A stretch of 64,000 bases of DNA from Narthecium ossifragum (taxonomy: Eukaryota > Streptophyta > Magnoliopsida > Dioscoreales > Nartheciaceae), in NCBI GenBank assembly GCA_963920575.1, contig OY986965.1:9748290-9812289 (forward strand), given 5' to 3'. Both the position numbers and the translations under genes were made by a program. The notes below the pieces were generated by a model. The model ran no database searches. It saw only the letters and a list, made by a program, of their open reading frames with translations, and was not told where the DNA came from. Shown here one piece after another: positions 10,581 to 21,423 of this stretch. Each line of letters opens with the position of its first letter. Positions within the stretch are counted from its first letter, which is position 1.

Positions 10581-13456
10581 TGTGAGGACTCGTACCTCCA
10601 ACCCGGTCCGACCGCGTCGGTCGAGGGTCTGGTTCGTTTGGTTTGGCTTGGTGGGACTTGCCTCGCGATCTCCTTTGATCGTTGCGGTTCCGGGGGTAAT
10701 TTGGTAAATTACCCTTAGCGGAGTTGATTTCACATGCGCGTAACGCACACACGGCCTTATGATGATGTATGTGTTTGAGTAGACCCATAGGGGTGATTTA
10801 GATCTGAGGATCGGGGCTTGATCTAGTAGATCTAGATCTAAACGGGCGAGATCCATTTGATGAGGATCGAAGGGCCTTGGACTTAAGTAGCCATTAGTTA
10901 AAACCTAACCCCCGTTCTCTCTCTCATTAGGGCATTACTTCACCCGATAGAGAGAGAAAGAGAGAGGGAGACGGCGCCGATAGGAAGCGGCGGCGGACGG
11001 CTGAGGAGAGAGGGAGGCGGCGTTCACGGAGACGGCGGAGAGCTTGGCGAGCCGGCGACCACGACTGGAGGCGACCCACGGCCGGAATAGAGGAGCAGCG
11101 GCGACGTGCGAGCGACGGCGAGCTCGGGGACGACAACCGCGGCCGGGGAAGAAGACGAGATCTCACACTCAGAGGTAGGGCTTCCTACCCAAATCGTGGA
11201 TTTGGTCTCAAGGGTTTGGATTGAAGCATGCTAGCCTAGGATTGTTGCTATGTTGATATCGGAATTTCTATGTGTATATCCTTGTGCTACTTGCTGCCTT
11301 GTGTGGATTCATGGCTTAGTGATGCATTGTCGTATGAGGCTTGTTTTCCCAGTGCTAGTTGATTGGGTTCCGACGAGATCTTCTCCCTCCTTTGGATCTC
11401 TTCTTTTCCCCTGTTCTTCACCTCTTCTCCTCTGTTCTTGACTGGCCAGAGCTTTGGGTTCCTGCTGATGCTCTGTTCTTCCTGGTTTCGGTGAGTGCTT
11501 GTGGGTTCCTCGTGGCTTTGGTGATCGATGAAGGTTGTTGTTTTTCCTCCTGTTCCGGCTCTGGTTTCCTTCTCTTTTCTCTTGCTAGGTCATGCGGTTG
11601 TGGTTGGGTTTTTGGATCTTCTCCTCCCTCCCGATGCTATCCAGTTGGGATTGTCATCACCTTCTTCCTCCCCTGTTTTGGACTGCCAGTTACTTGAGTT
11701 CCCTCCAAACTCTCTCCCGATTTCTCTCTGGCACCTTGGTGGTAGCTCCGGCTGGCCATCCTCCTTCTTCCACGTCCTAAATTCCTCTATTGCTCTCAGT
11801 TTTTCCGTCTCCTGTTTCATGCTCATACTTACTCTGGCTGCCATTATCCGGTTTCATTTGAGATTATGGTACACCATGCATAGTTCTTCCTTGCTGGGAG
11901 GGTGTATCGATGTTAAGCTCTGAGGTGAAGCTATTGGGTTGCCGGGTTTGTTGGCTTGACTGGTGATTGTCCAATTCCTTGCTTCCCTGCCAACTCCAGC
12001 TATGCTAGGTCCTTTGATTACGTGCTAAAGAGTTGGGCTATCATTTACTGTTGGTTCAGTTTATGTATCCTGATGGTATTTGTAAGTTGCGTATGGCCAG
12101 TGCATGCATAGTAGTTTATTTCCTATTTATTCAAGTCCCTTGATCAAATTCTGCTTTCCAGTTAGTAGAGTTGCTAGTGAAATGTTCAATTCTATATTAA
12201 TCCTGTAGCATGCTCAAGCCTAGGGCCGGCGGTGTGCCCGTTCTTATTTTATTTGTGGAAATGTGTAGATCTGATTGGGCCAAAGGTGTGCCCTTGTATG
12301 TAGTGAATGATTATGCATCATTGGGGTACTTGAATGCTATGCTTGGCTTCTGTTTATTATTGAATGATAAATCTACCCTATAGATATGTTACACCATGTT
12401 GGACAATTAATTGATGATTTGGCATGTAGAGATACCTAGGCCTAGTTGTTTGATTAGGCTCATGCATGTTTTATGCATTAGAAACATTAAGGCTAGGTGC
12501 GGGCGATGGGCTCGATCGCCGATCCGAGGGCTCGGGTAGCTCGGATCTAGCTCTAGGAACGAGATATGGGTAGGAGGACTAGGACGAGATGGTGTGATTA
12601 TAATTTTGTGTTGATTGAGGCTACAATCTAGATATACACATTTGAATTATGATGATGAGGAATAGAGGTCGTGTTGTCTCTTTGTCCTAAGGGCCTAAGT
12701 GTGGATGTCGATGTCCATGACATATGTCCCCGTACAAGGGGTGGTGTACGGCGAGAGCTCCGGCGGTGAGTGCAGCGGCGATGCACCGACCTTGGGTCCG
12801 GGCTTGTGTTGGCTGTCCTCCTTGTTTCGTTGCTTGGGTGAGGGTGACCCTATGTAGGGGCCCATTCTGGATCGACGAGGTGTGAGGCCTCCAGTAGCAC
12901 CTTAGCCTTAGGATGAAAGATAATACAGTTGTAGTCTACCCTTTCCTTGAGTGTGCCGTAGAGTAGAACCCTACTGGGCTTTATGCTCACCCTATCCGGG
13001 CTGCGTTTTGCAGGTGCAGGTGCCGTTCCTTCCACTTCAGTAGCCACAGGTGGATCAGCTCTTGGAGGCGCATCTACTTCGGGTGGACTTTGAGGTTGTT
13101 GACAGACTAGAGGATTTAATTCAGCTTTATATTTATTTAATGTAGTCAAACATTTGGAGACTTATGCATCTTATTTGAGGATAATTGTATAACTTTAAAT
13201 TTTGATATTAATGACAATGTCGCTTATTTGGATGTTTAATTGGATGATAATAATGATATCAGTGTGAATCTGCAAATTATGTTTCTTATGATTCTGTATT
13301 TGAAGTTATTGTGAGATATGAGAAATTGTACAGGTCATTGTGTAAGAATTATAGAGGAGATTCTGTTAAAATTTTCCGCGCCCATTGATGATAACCCACA
13401 GGTTTAGGTTGCTCACGCCTTGATCCGGATGGGTTTTTATGGGTCGGGGCGTGACA
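10581..13456 (+). mobile_element. Solo LTR (B) nested in LTR A
   Basis: LTR B begins TGTGAGGACTCGTACC and ends GGGCGTGACA, about 2.88 kb. Exact CACAC duplications flank it (10576-10580 and 13457-13461). It has the same plan as LTR A but a divergent sequence. It shows GATC-rich words near 10800-10845, a GA-rich stretch near 10920-10975, hairpin GGTAGG/CCTACC at 11174-11189, the conserved hairpin pair at 12502-12548, and AGTAG-AACC-CTACT at 12962-12975. Long ORFs inside (for example 11359-11923) lie in the LTR and show no domain I recognise. Confidence 0.9.
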
Positions 13457-13990
13457 CACACTGTCTTGGATTGATGCATGTGGTTGATTAGATCATTTTA
13501 GGCGTCCTCGATCTGTAGATCGGAGCTCGATCGGGATAGATCGAGACGGACGGTCGAGATTAAATCTCAACTTTAGATATAAAACCCTCTTTTCTTCTCT
13601 CCCTCTCTCTCTCCCTTTCTCTCTTACCCGCGTGGCAGCCTTCCCCTTCTTCTCGCTCACTCGCGATCCAGCCGGCTTCTCCCTCTCCTCTCCGGAGCTT
13701 CTTCGTTGTCGCCGGCCGCCGCTCCTCTCCGAGCTCCACCTCACCTCACTTGAGTTCCCCAGCCTCCTCTACTCCCAGATCCGACCCTCTCTCCGTTTCC
13801 TCTCTCTCAAGCTCGCTGGCAGCCCTCTTCCTCCGTTTCCTCTCTCTCAAGCTCGCTGGCAGCCCTCTTCCTCGCCGATCGACGAGCTCCGCCTGCCATC
13901 TCGCGTCGTTCCTTCGCCGCCGTCAACGTTCAACAGCTGGAACAACGTCGGGGACGAAGACCAAGCCGGATCTCCTCTTCCCCGAGCTCT

Positions 13991-14011
13991 CAGGTAGGGT
14001 TTCCCTACCTG
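13991..14011 (+). promoter_or_regulatory. Conserved hairpin with splice-donor-like arm
   Basis: CAGGTAGGG-TTT-CCCTACCTG is a perfect 9-bp inverted repeat with a 3-base loop. The left arm contains AG|GTAGG, a plausible 5' splice site, positioned after the GC-rich leader-like part of the LTR. Related hairpins sit at the matching place in several other Del LTRs here. A role as donor of a leader intron is an inference. Confidence 0.5.
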
Positions 14012-15453
14012 AATCTTTGATTCAGTCCTAGGATGTGTTCGTGGTTGCTTTCTTCATTGTTTTTATGCAATTCTATGCTAGTTTGTTCACTGATTTCGTA
14101 TCAATGCTTTGGATTTGGATTGGGAGGGCTTTCGGATTTTTTGTGGATTTCTCTTCTAATTTGCTTCCCTAGGTTTAGATCTTACGTGGACCAGGTTTGA
14201 TTGATCATTGATGTGGGTTTAATGGAGTTTTATCCATATGTTTTTTCGGATTTCATCGATGCTCTGTTCTTCGATGAACATTCGGATTCAAGCTCGATTT
14301 CTGAGCTTTGTGATCATGATCTCGTGTAACTTTCAAGATGAAAGTTGTAGATCATCGAGTTCTCTTTTGATTGCCGTTGGTTTCGTGATTTTTGGATTTA
14401 TGTACGATTTTTAGTGAACTGTTTCCTAAACTGCTGCGAAACAGAAATCAGGAAAAAGATTAGAAACTTTTGTAGGAATTAGACATCAATTAGATTCAAT
14501 TCTTGGACACGATATCCCTAGCATGTTTCTCCATATCTGATCTGTTCTAATTTGAAATTTGACTTCATTTAGATGTTAAATTGCTAAGAATTCATCCTCT
14601 CTAACTTAAAGTTTTTGTAGAGGTTTAGAAAAGAGTGTTTTAATGGATTTTCGATGTTTTGCTCGTGACTAATTCTTCGAGATACATATAATTGGTATTC
14701 CTAGTGATCTCGAGGGTTAGCACGTCCAAATTGGTGGTTTTTAGATGATTAATTGTTTGATGCCGGCATGTTTAGTTAGATATAAATCATTTTTGTTCAA
14801 TTAGCAATTAATTAATTGCATGTCATGCTTATTTATATCGTATTGTGTACATGTATACGTAGCTTGTGGTTGAACCAAGGGAGTCATGCCCCTTGGGATG
14901 TTTAGATAAGTAAATGGACCGAAGATGTGCCCTAGTTTTGTAAACTATATTCATTATTGTTGTTGTAATTGTGTGGTCGGGGGTGTGCTCCGTTGTAGGA
15001 ATTTCGGTCGACGGCCGTTTGTGTCGTCGTAATGTCGAAATTTAGATTGAATGTGTAGTTGCTTGTTTTCGGCCTGTGTTGTCGTTGTTGTGTTAGATAG
15101 ATCTCTAATTGGTTTAGACCTTTTGCTTTACCCCATGGCTAGCTGTAAGCTATGCCTAGCCCTGTATATTGATATGTCATTTTGTTGCATGCTTATATCT
15201 CTTTATTCGTACCTGAGCATTGTATGCATTTGATTGCATTAGATGCATTTTAGGTTAGGGCGTGGGCGATGGGTTGATCGCCGATCCGAGGCTCTCGGGT
15301 AGCTCGGTTCTAGCTCTAGGACCGTGGTTGGGTAGTCAGGTCTAGGGCGAGATTGTGGTACTATTGACTTATCAGATCTTGGTTCTTGAGGTTTAGAGGT
15401 CGTACCGTCCTCCTTTGCCAAGCTTGAGTGTGGGTGTGCTTTACTTTTCTGTT

Positions 15454-15630
15454 GTTGACGTTTTGGGAGCGTTAGCCCGCGTGATCCCCGGCGTTGTCGA
15501 CGTTTGGGGAGCGCCTAGAGCCGGTGTGATCCCCGACGTGGTTGACGTTTGGGGAGCGCCTAGAGCCGGCGTGATCCCCGGTGTGGTCAGCGATTGGGGA
15601 GCGTCCAGAGCAGGCGTGATCCCCGTCGTG
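15454..15630 (+). repeat. 45-bp minisatellite, about four copies
   Basis: Four units contain GACGTTTGGGGAGCGCC and GGCGTGATCCCCG with a period of 45 bp. The array is open in one frame and would encode a 15-residue repeat (VDVWGAPRAGVIP-type). It lies inside a solo LTR, so a coding role is unlikely. The GGGGA/TCCCC words within each unit could pair. Confidence 0.8.
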
Positions 15631-16128
15631 TATGCATGCTTGTTGTAGTTACGACATAGGCTTGACAAGGAGACGGTTCAGTTGCAGTTTCCCCTTTCCT
15701 TAAGTGTGACGTAGAGTAGAACCCTACTGGGCTTTATGCTCACCCTACCCGGGCTACGTTTGCAGGTGCAGACGCCAGTGTCTTTGTAGCTTCCAGCAGA
15801 GCAGCTTTTGGCGGCGCGTCAACTTTTGGAGGGCGTCGAGGTGATTGAGGATCAGATCGTACAGTTGGACAGTTTTGTATACAGTATCCCTCGTGGATCA
15901 GTTTAAATGTATAATTTTTTCCATCTTTGAGAATTTTGATTTAGATCTGTACAACTCTGATGTTAATGGGATAGTATGTTTTAGATTTTAATTATGTCCT
16001 CAGGAGTCAAGTCTTTAAATTATTTGTGGTAATTGTTGTATCGCGTCCGATTGGAAGTGAACAGGTGTATGTCTCCTCCCTCACGTCCCGGTTTGGATGG
16101 GTTTTATGGGCCGGGGCGTGACAGCGGA

Positions 16129-17099
16129 GATCTTACTTAGAATAGTAATCGGGGTGGAATGGAGGACATTACGAATACTGGCATAGCTTGCAGCACGGAT
16201 TGAACTAACTCTGACTGCCCTGCTGTAGCCTTAACCGGGCTTCTCCAGGTTGCGAGCTTCCTCTGAACTGCGTCAAGTAGGAACGAGAAGTCTTTGACTT
16301 GAACTCTCCGCGAGTCTAGAGGTACACCGAGGTATCTCCAGGGTTCCACCTTTCTTGAGAATTGGAGGATCTGAGCCGGCCTTCTCCTCCGTCGAGAGGA
16401 GATGGATGAAGAGAACTTGACGCTGAACTTGTCAAGGTTAACCTCTAATCCGGACAGCTTCTTGTATCTGCGTAGGATATTGGAGAGCTTCTTTGCTTCC
16501 TCTCACCTTGTGGTGGTGACGAAGAGAGAATCATCAGTGTAGAGGAGATGGCTTATGAGCGTCGTGGATTCTGGGTAAGTAACGCCTTCGAGAGCAATGA
16601 GAGAGATCTTGGTGAGTCTCGTGAGGACTTCCTGCGCAATGATAAATAGGTATGTAGACAGTGGATCACCTTGCCTGAGCCCGTAAGCTGTAGGGAAGAA
16701 GCTGTACCCTTCCGTTGATGAGCAGTCAGAACCGGGTGGTGGTGATGCATTCCATGATCCAGTTGATCCACATATATAGGAAATCCATCTTTGATAAAAC
16801 TCTGCAGATGAAGCTCTAGCTGACCGAGTCATAGGCTGCCTTGATGTCTACTTTGATGGTCATGAAAGCCTTCGATTCTGGCGCTCTTTGCAACGTGTGT
16901 AGAAGCTCATAGCATCTATATTGTCATGTATGGATCTTCCCTCGATGTAGGCTGATTGCTCGAGGTTGATAACGTCATTGAAGGCTGGTTTCATCCGACT
17001 GGTAAGGATAGAGGAAATAACAGAAGTCCAATTTCGAATCCAGACTAAAAAAACTCTAACATCAAACATGACCGGATCTGAACCGATGGAGCTGGTCAA
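16129..17099 (-). pseudogene. LINE ORF2 reverse transcriptase remnant
   Basis: Minus-strand translation in several frames gives, from 17099 downward, WTSVISSILTSRMKP and LEQSAYIEGRSIHDNID (RT region around QSAFI-GR). Next come YGLRQGDPLS, HLLYTDDSLF (the YADD catalytic box, with T for A) and, nearer 16349, WRYLGVPLDSRR. Frameshifts break the reading frame, and YTDD retains the two aspartates. The remainder of ORF2 continues at 10455 beyond the solo LTR. No endonuclease or ORF1 is visible on the 5' side, so the copy is 5'-truncated. Confidence 0.85.
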
Positions 17100-17456
17100 A
17101 TCCCAACTGGAGTTATTCGAGAATGCGGGTTAATGACTCAATTCAATCCAACCCGAGCCGATAACCTAGGTTAGAAAGAATGCACAACAAAATCCAATTT
17201 ATCTGATCCAGAGTGACTAAACCCAGTATGGGTTTCTTGAAAGTATGTGGTTCAATCAGGTCAATTGACTCAATCACTCCAAACCCTATTAATCAGACAT
17301 GACCGCTTTCCAAATCATTAACACAACATTAAACTCAATCCAAATAGACCTGATTGGATTGGATCTCAACCCAAATCACCAGAGTTCCCTCTTATAGGGC
17401 TCCATGTGACGGCCATGATCATCTAATATCCAATGGCCACGAGCACGAGAAAGACC
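17100..17456. other. No gene recognised
   Basis: This stretch is A/C-rich with repeated words such as AATCCAACCC, TCAATCC and CCCAAATC. I see no ORF with homology. It may be degraded repeat sequence between the LINE remnant and the fold-back element. Confidence 0.4.
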
Positions 17457-18823
17457 TCATAAAATGAATTTTTTGCATTTCCATATCTCCAAAGATGGCT
17501 TTTTGCGTTTCCAACTCCTTTCATTGTTTATTTGTAGGTTGATACCCCTCAACCAATGAAATGATTGTTGTACCCCTCAGCCATATGACGTGCCATGACA
17601 TTTAATACGATGGCGATGGCAAGAGAAGAATGGTGTCATGGGGACATTAGTTATGCGTGTTTCTATGCGTGGTTAGGTGTGTTTCTATGCGTGGTTACCA
17701 AGCCTTCCTGCCCAATGTGTTTCCCATGCGTGGTTAGGTGCGTTTCTATGCGTGGTTAAGCGAGTTTCTATGCGTGGTTACCAAGCCTTCCTGAACATTA
17801 ATTACGCTACACTTGTTTTAGTAACGTTTTTTCCATGCGTGGTTAGGCGCGTTTCTATGCGTGGTTATGTGAGTTTCTATGCGTGGTTAGGCGAGTTTCT
17901 ATGCATGGTTACCAAGCTTTCCTGCTCAATGTGTTTCCCACGCGTGGTTAGGTGAGTTTCTATGCGTGGTTACCAAGCTTTCCTATCCAACGTATTTCCC
18001 ATGCGTGGTTAGGCGAGTTTTTATGCGTGGTTAAGCGAGTTTCTATGCGTAGTTAGGCGATTTTTTATGCGTGGTTACCAAGCTTTCCTGTCCAACGTGT
18101 TTTCCATGCGTGGTTAGACGAGTTTCTATGCGTGGTTAGGCGAGTTTCTATGCGTGGTTACCAAGCCTTCCTGCCCAACGTGTTTCCCATGCGTGGTTAG
18201 ACGAGTTTTTATGCGTGGTTACCAAGCCTTCCTGGCCAATGTGTGTCCCATGCGTGGTTAGGCGCGTTTCTATGCGTGATTAAGCGAGTTTCTATGCGTG
18301 GTTACCAAGCCTTCATAGACATAGAAACTCGCTTAATCACGTATAGAAACGCGCCTAACCACGCATGGGAAACACGTTGGGCAGAAATGCTTGATAACCA
18401 CGCATAGAAACTCGCCTAACTACGCATATAAACGTGCCTAAACACGCATGAGATACACATTGCTTGTCACGTGTTGTGTAATTAATGTTTAGGAAGGCTT
18501 GGTAACAACACATAGAAACTCGCTTAACCACGCATAAAAATGCGTCTAACCACGCATGGGAAACACGTTGGGCAGGAAGGCTTGGTAACCATGCATAGAA
18601 ATTCGCCTAGCCACGTATAAAAACTCGCCTAACCTCCCTGACATCAGTCTTCTCTTATCGTCGCCATCGTATTAAATGCCAAGCCACGTCATATGATTGA
18701 GGGGTATAACAATCATTTCATTGGGTGAGGGGTATCAACGTGCAAACAAACAATGAAAGTTGGAAACACAAAAAGTCATCTTTGGGTATGGAAACGCACA
18801 AAATTGTCATAGAATGGAAACAA
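17457..18823. mobile_element. Fold-back element with minisatellite arms
   Basis: The ends are inverted copies: TTTTTGCGTTTCCAAC at about 17500 pairs with GTTGGAAACACAAAAA near 18760. The words CCTCAACCAATGAAATGATTG and TTTAATACGATGGCGATGG also recur inverted near 18660-18730. Between them the left arm (about 17640-18308) has many tandem copies of TATGCGTGGTTAGGCGAG and ACCAAGCCTTCCTGCCCAA. The right arm (about 18313-18640) carries the inverted equivalents. The transcript would fold into a hairpin hundreds of bases long. I see no transposase, so this is a non-autonomous element. The family is uncertain; a Mutator-type fold-back is possible. It ends about 70 bp upstream of a TATA box. Confidence 0.75.
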
Positions 18824-18888
18824 ACCCCAAAAGCCTCTCTCGGTGTTGACGCCCAGGCCTCTCTCTTTTCGTCTCTTTCTCGCGTTCG

Positions 18889-19852
18889 CGGATATATATC
18901 GAATCAGCGTAAGCCCTCTGAACTCTAAAAATGTCTATAATAGCGCTCCAAATCCGGCCTCAAAATCGCGATCCCTCGCTGGTTTTGGGTTTTGATTTTG
19001 AGTGCTTTAGGTTATCTCGGGCTTCAGCGATTAGTTTTGCTTTGGTTAGGGTTTGATCTCGTTTTCTCGTTCTCTTGTTCTTGGATTGTTGTGTGTTTGA
19101 TTTTTTAGGGGTTTTGTTGCTGTATCTTTGTCTGATCTTTTGTTAGCGTAGTAATGTGTTGGTGTTTGTGATGGAAAGGCGAAAGATTTGGGCAGTTTGG
19201 GTTAGTGCGCCTGTATTATGCAGTGTGTGGCAATGACATTGCCATGTATTTACGAGATTGGATTTTTTTGTTGAACGTAGATGATAATTTTGGTGGCTAT
19301 CTGGAACGTGGAACGCGCATCGGATTGCATGTGGATATACATTAGCTGGTCTGTGTATTATTTCGTGAGCGTGTGATCGTGATTTTGTTTTTCTGCATCT
19401 GATCTTGGTCGATATGGATCATATTGGCGCCCAACAATTTATTTTGTGCGTTTTTGGTGATGAATGGGAAGGAAGATTTGTGGAGATTTGCTTAAGTTGA
19501 ATTAGAGATAATGTTGATCTTTGATGGCCGGTTTGGATCGATGATAAGTATGCATATGCATCCAAACACTTTTCTCTATATCCTACATAACTACCTTTCA
19601 TGCATGCATAACCGTTACTTTATCTACTATGCAAACTTACCATGTCCTCAATTCAAACGGGCCCTCAGGGTTTTATCATGTTGGAAACTTGGATAAGGTC
19701 CTTTTTTATGTAAGCATTCCGGATATAGATGTTAATGCTTGGAAAGACCTTGTATCATATGCCGTAAAATCACGTTTTGGTTTTTCACGTTTGTCTTCAT
19801 ATCATAAGTTGTTAGTAGGATTGACTTGCCATTTTTATGCCAGGATTTAGAC
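18889..19852 (+). promoter_or_regulatory. Promoter, leader and 5' UTR intron inherited from an OB-fold gene
   Basis: A TATA-like GATATATATCG lies at about 18889-18899 after a CTCTC-rich stretch. Downstream is a GC-richer leader, then T-rich sequence with TTAGGGTTTGATC, typical of a plant 5' UTR intron. The intron would end ATTTAG at about 19850, directly before AC-ATG at 19853. The donor is unclear; GTAAGCC near 18909 and GTTTTGG near 18981 are candidates. The arrangement fits a 5' UTR intron immediately before the start codon. Confidence 0.5.
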
Positions 19853-19942
19853 ATGGCCGATTCAAAGACTGGATTGAGGAAACCGACATTTACCAAGGTT
19901 GATCAACTTCGACCAGGCACAAATGGGCATATCAGTCGATAA
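19853..19942 (+). pseudogene. Truncated first exon of an OB-fold nucleic-acid-binding protein gene
   Basis: The reading frame encodes MADSKTGLRKPTFTKVDQ and LRPGTNGHISR, then TAA. The start, with its LRKP-x-F-TK-V-DQLRPGT-GH motif, matches the N-terminus of a conserved plant single-domain OB-fold protein family (the group of Arabidopsis At4g28440, from memory). Homology stops right after NGH, where the OB barrel should begin. The next 54 bases lead to the PPR start codon. The exon is therefore truncated, leaving a 29-codon ORF upstream of the PPR gene on the same presumptive transcript. Confidence 0.7.
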
Positions 19943-19995
19943 GGGAGCAGCAGCGGCAGCAGGCTCTAATCAGATGATAGCTCGAGGCATTTGCG

Positions 19996-21423
19996 ATGAG
20001 GCGGATGGCATTCACAAAACTGACAACACCGTTGTGCCTCCTCCATTCGTTATCTTGTTCGGCCATCTCGACCCCGTCGTCTTCGCTGCAAATACTTTGC
20101 AATGTTGTCGCCTCGGGTTCCGGCAGCTTGGATGACATGGAGTCCCAGCTTGGGCGGCTACGGATCGCCTTCAACCCGACCTTGTTCTCTCAGGTCATTG
20201 ATTCCTGCGTTGCCAGCCGTGGCAGTGCTAGGAGGCTCTTGCGATTCTTTTCATGGTACCGTCGCCATGAGGACACTAAATTGGGGGATGAGGCTTTCAA
20301 TTACACCATTCGGGCGCTTGCCCAGATGAAGGACATTGCTGCCATGGGAATCGCCATCTCAAGCCTCCAAAAGGAGCGACGAAAAATGGACCCAGAGACT
20401 TTCGTCCAGGTGATGGAGATCCTTGTGTGTTCCGGCAGGGCTCGAGAGGCCGTTCGCTTATTCAAGAATCTGGAGGAGAAGCAGCTATTGCGGCCTCCTC
20501 CAGCTGAAGGATGGTCGAGCGTCACTGCAGTGATACACGCCCTGTGTGCCAGGAGTCACCCTAGAATGGCCGAGAGGGTCCAATGGCATCATAAGAATAA
20601 GACCGATCCTGTCACCACGAGCCGCATCCTCCTCCACGGGTGGTGTGTTTACGGCAACGTTAGGGAGGCCCGTCGGCTCATGGAAGATATGAAGTTGTCA
20701 GGGCATCCTTTGGGCATGGCGTGCTACCACGACTTCCTCTGGTGCCTTTGCAGGAGGAACCTCCGGTTCAACCCCTCTGCCCTTGTCCCGGAGGCCGCTG
20801 ATCTCATGACGGAGATGAGGTCCTCTGGCACTCCGCCCACTGCCGTAAGCTTCAACATTTTGTTTTCCTGCTTGGGGAAGGCGAGGAGAGTTAGGGAAGC
20901 CTGCCGAGTCCTTGACTCCATGGTCAGAGGGGAGGCTGGCTGCTCCCCTGATTGGGTCAGCTATTACCTCGTCGTCCGGGTTTTGTACTTGACGGGCAGG
21001 TTTGCCAAAGGGACTAAGCTCGTGGACCGGATGTTGGAGGAGGGGATCATGGCTGGACCCAGGTTCTATCATGGTCTGGTTGGCGTCCTTTGTGGAATGG
21101 AGGAGGTGGATCATGCCCTCAAGTTGTTCGAGAAGATGAAGAGGTGGTGTGCTTTTGAGGATAAAGTGATGGGGCAGACGTATGATATGTTGATCGCCAA
21201 GCTCTGCAGGAGTGGCCAATTCGACAAAGGGAGGGATCTTTATGAGGATGCTACTGAAAAGGGCATTCTTCTCATGTGCTCGAGGGATCTGTTGGATCCT
21301 TCCAAGACGGAGGTGTTTAAACCCACACCTGAGTCCAAAAGGACGATGGTGGAGAAAAGCAGACGAGTGAAACTTAAGGACCAGCCACGAAAGAAACCGA
21401 TCCTTACAGGAAGGTTTTGTTAG
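19996..21423 (+). CDS. P-class pentatricopeptide repeat protein, probably organellar
   Basis: This is an intact intronless ORF of 475 residues. The N-terminus (MRRMAFTKLTTPLCLLHS, Ser/Thr/Leu-rich, no acidic residues) looks like a mitochondrial or plastid targeting peptide; an in-frame ATG at 20005 is an alternative start. From about residue 100 to 434 there are about nine degenerate 35-residue PPR motifs, for example FNYTIRALAQMKD, TTSRILLHGWCVYGNVREARRL, VSFNILFSCLGKARRVREACRVL and YDMLIAKLCRSGQFDKGRDLY. No E, DYW or SMR domain follows, so it is P-class; such proteins bind organelle RNA for processing, stability or translation. The repeats and the tail (LLDPSKTEVFKPT) resemble the family of Arabidopsis At5g61370, mitochondrial, as I recall it. 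The C-terminus is basic. The transcript would carry the OB-fold exon fragment as an upstream ORF. Confidence 0.9.
   Translation: MRRMAFTKLTTPLCLLHSLSCSAISTPSSSLQILCNVVASGSGSLDDMESQLGRLRIAFNPTLFSQVIDSCVASRGSARRLLRFFSWYRRHEDTKLGDEAFNYTIRALAQMKDIAAMGIAISSLQKERRKMDPETFVQVMEILVCSGRAREAVRLFKNLEEKQLLRPPPAEGWSSVTAVIHALCARSHPRMAERVQWHHKNKTDPVTTSRILLHGWCVYGNVREARRLMEDMKLSGHPLGMACYHDFLWCLCRRNLRFNPSALVPEAADLMTEMRSSGTPPTAVSFNILFSCLGKARRVREACRVLDSMVRGEAGCSPDWVSYYLVVRVLYLTGRFAKGTKLVDRMLEEGIMAGPRFYHGLVGVLCGMEEVDHALKLFEKMKRWCAFEDKVMGQTYDMLIAKLCRSGQFDKGRDLYEDATEKGILLMCSRDLLDPSKTEVFKPTPESKRTMVEKSRRVKLKDQPRKKPILTGRFC

Larger units (their letters stand above)
10456..16123 (+). mobile_element. Solo Del/Tekay LTR (A) with a second solo LTR nested inside
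   Basis: LTR A runs 10456-10580 and resumes at 13462-16123, about 2.79 kb without the nested copy. It begins TGTGAGGACCCG and ends GGGCGTGACA. The flanks GCGGA (10451-10455 and 16124-16128) are an exact 5-bp target-site duplication, and there is no internal sequence, so it is a solo LTR. It contains the best copy of the AGGTAGGG hairpin (13991-14011) and a tandem duplication of about 42 bp near 13791-13871. It also carries a 45-bp minisatellite (15454-15630) and the conserved hairpin pair at 15265-15310. Confidence 0.9.

Noticed and set aside
11359..11923. ORFs of 112 and 131 codons
   Set aside because: Both overlap in different frames inside solo LTR B, with low-complexity Phe/Leu/Ser content and no counterpart in other LTRs.
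17640..18640. Regularly spaced short repeats resembling a CRISPR array
   Set aside because: Spacers are themselves repeats, the array inverts in the middle, no cas genes exist, and the context is a plant nuclear genome. It is the arm structure of a fold-back element.
20698..21219. 173-codon minus-strand ORF
   Set aside because: It is antisense to the intact PPR gene and has no recognisable domain.
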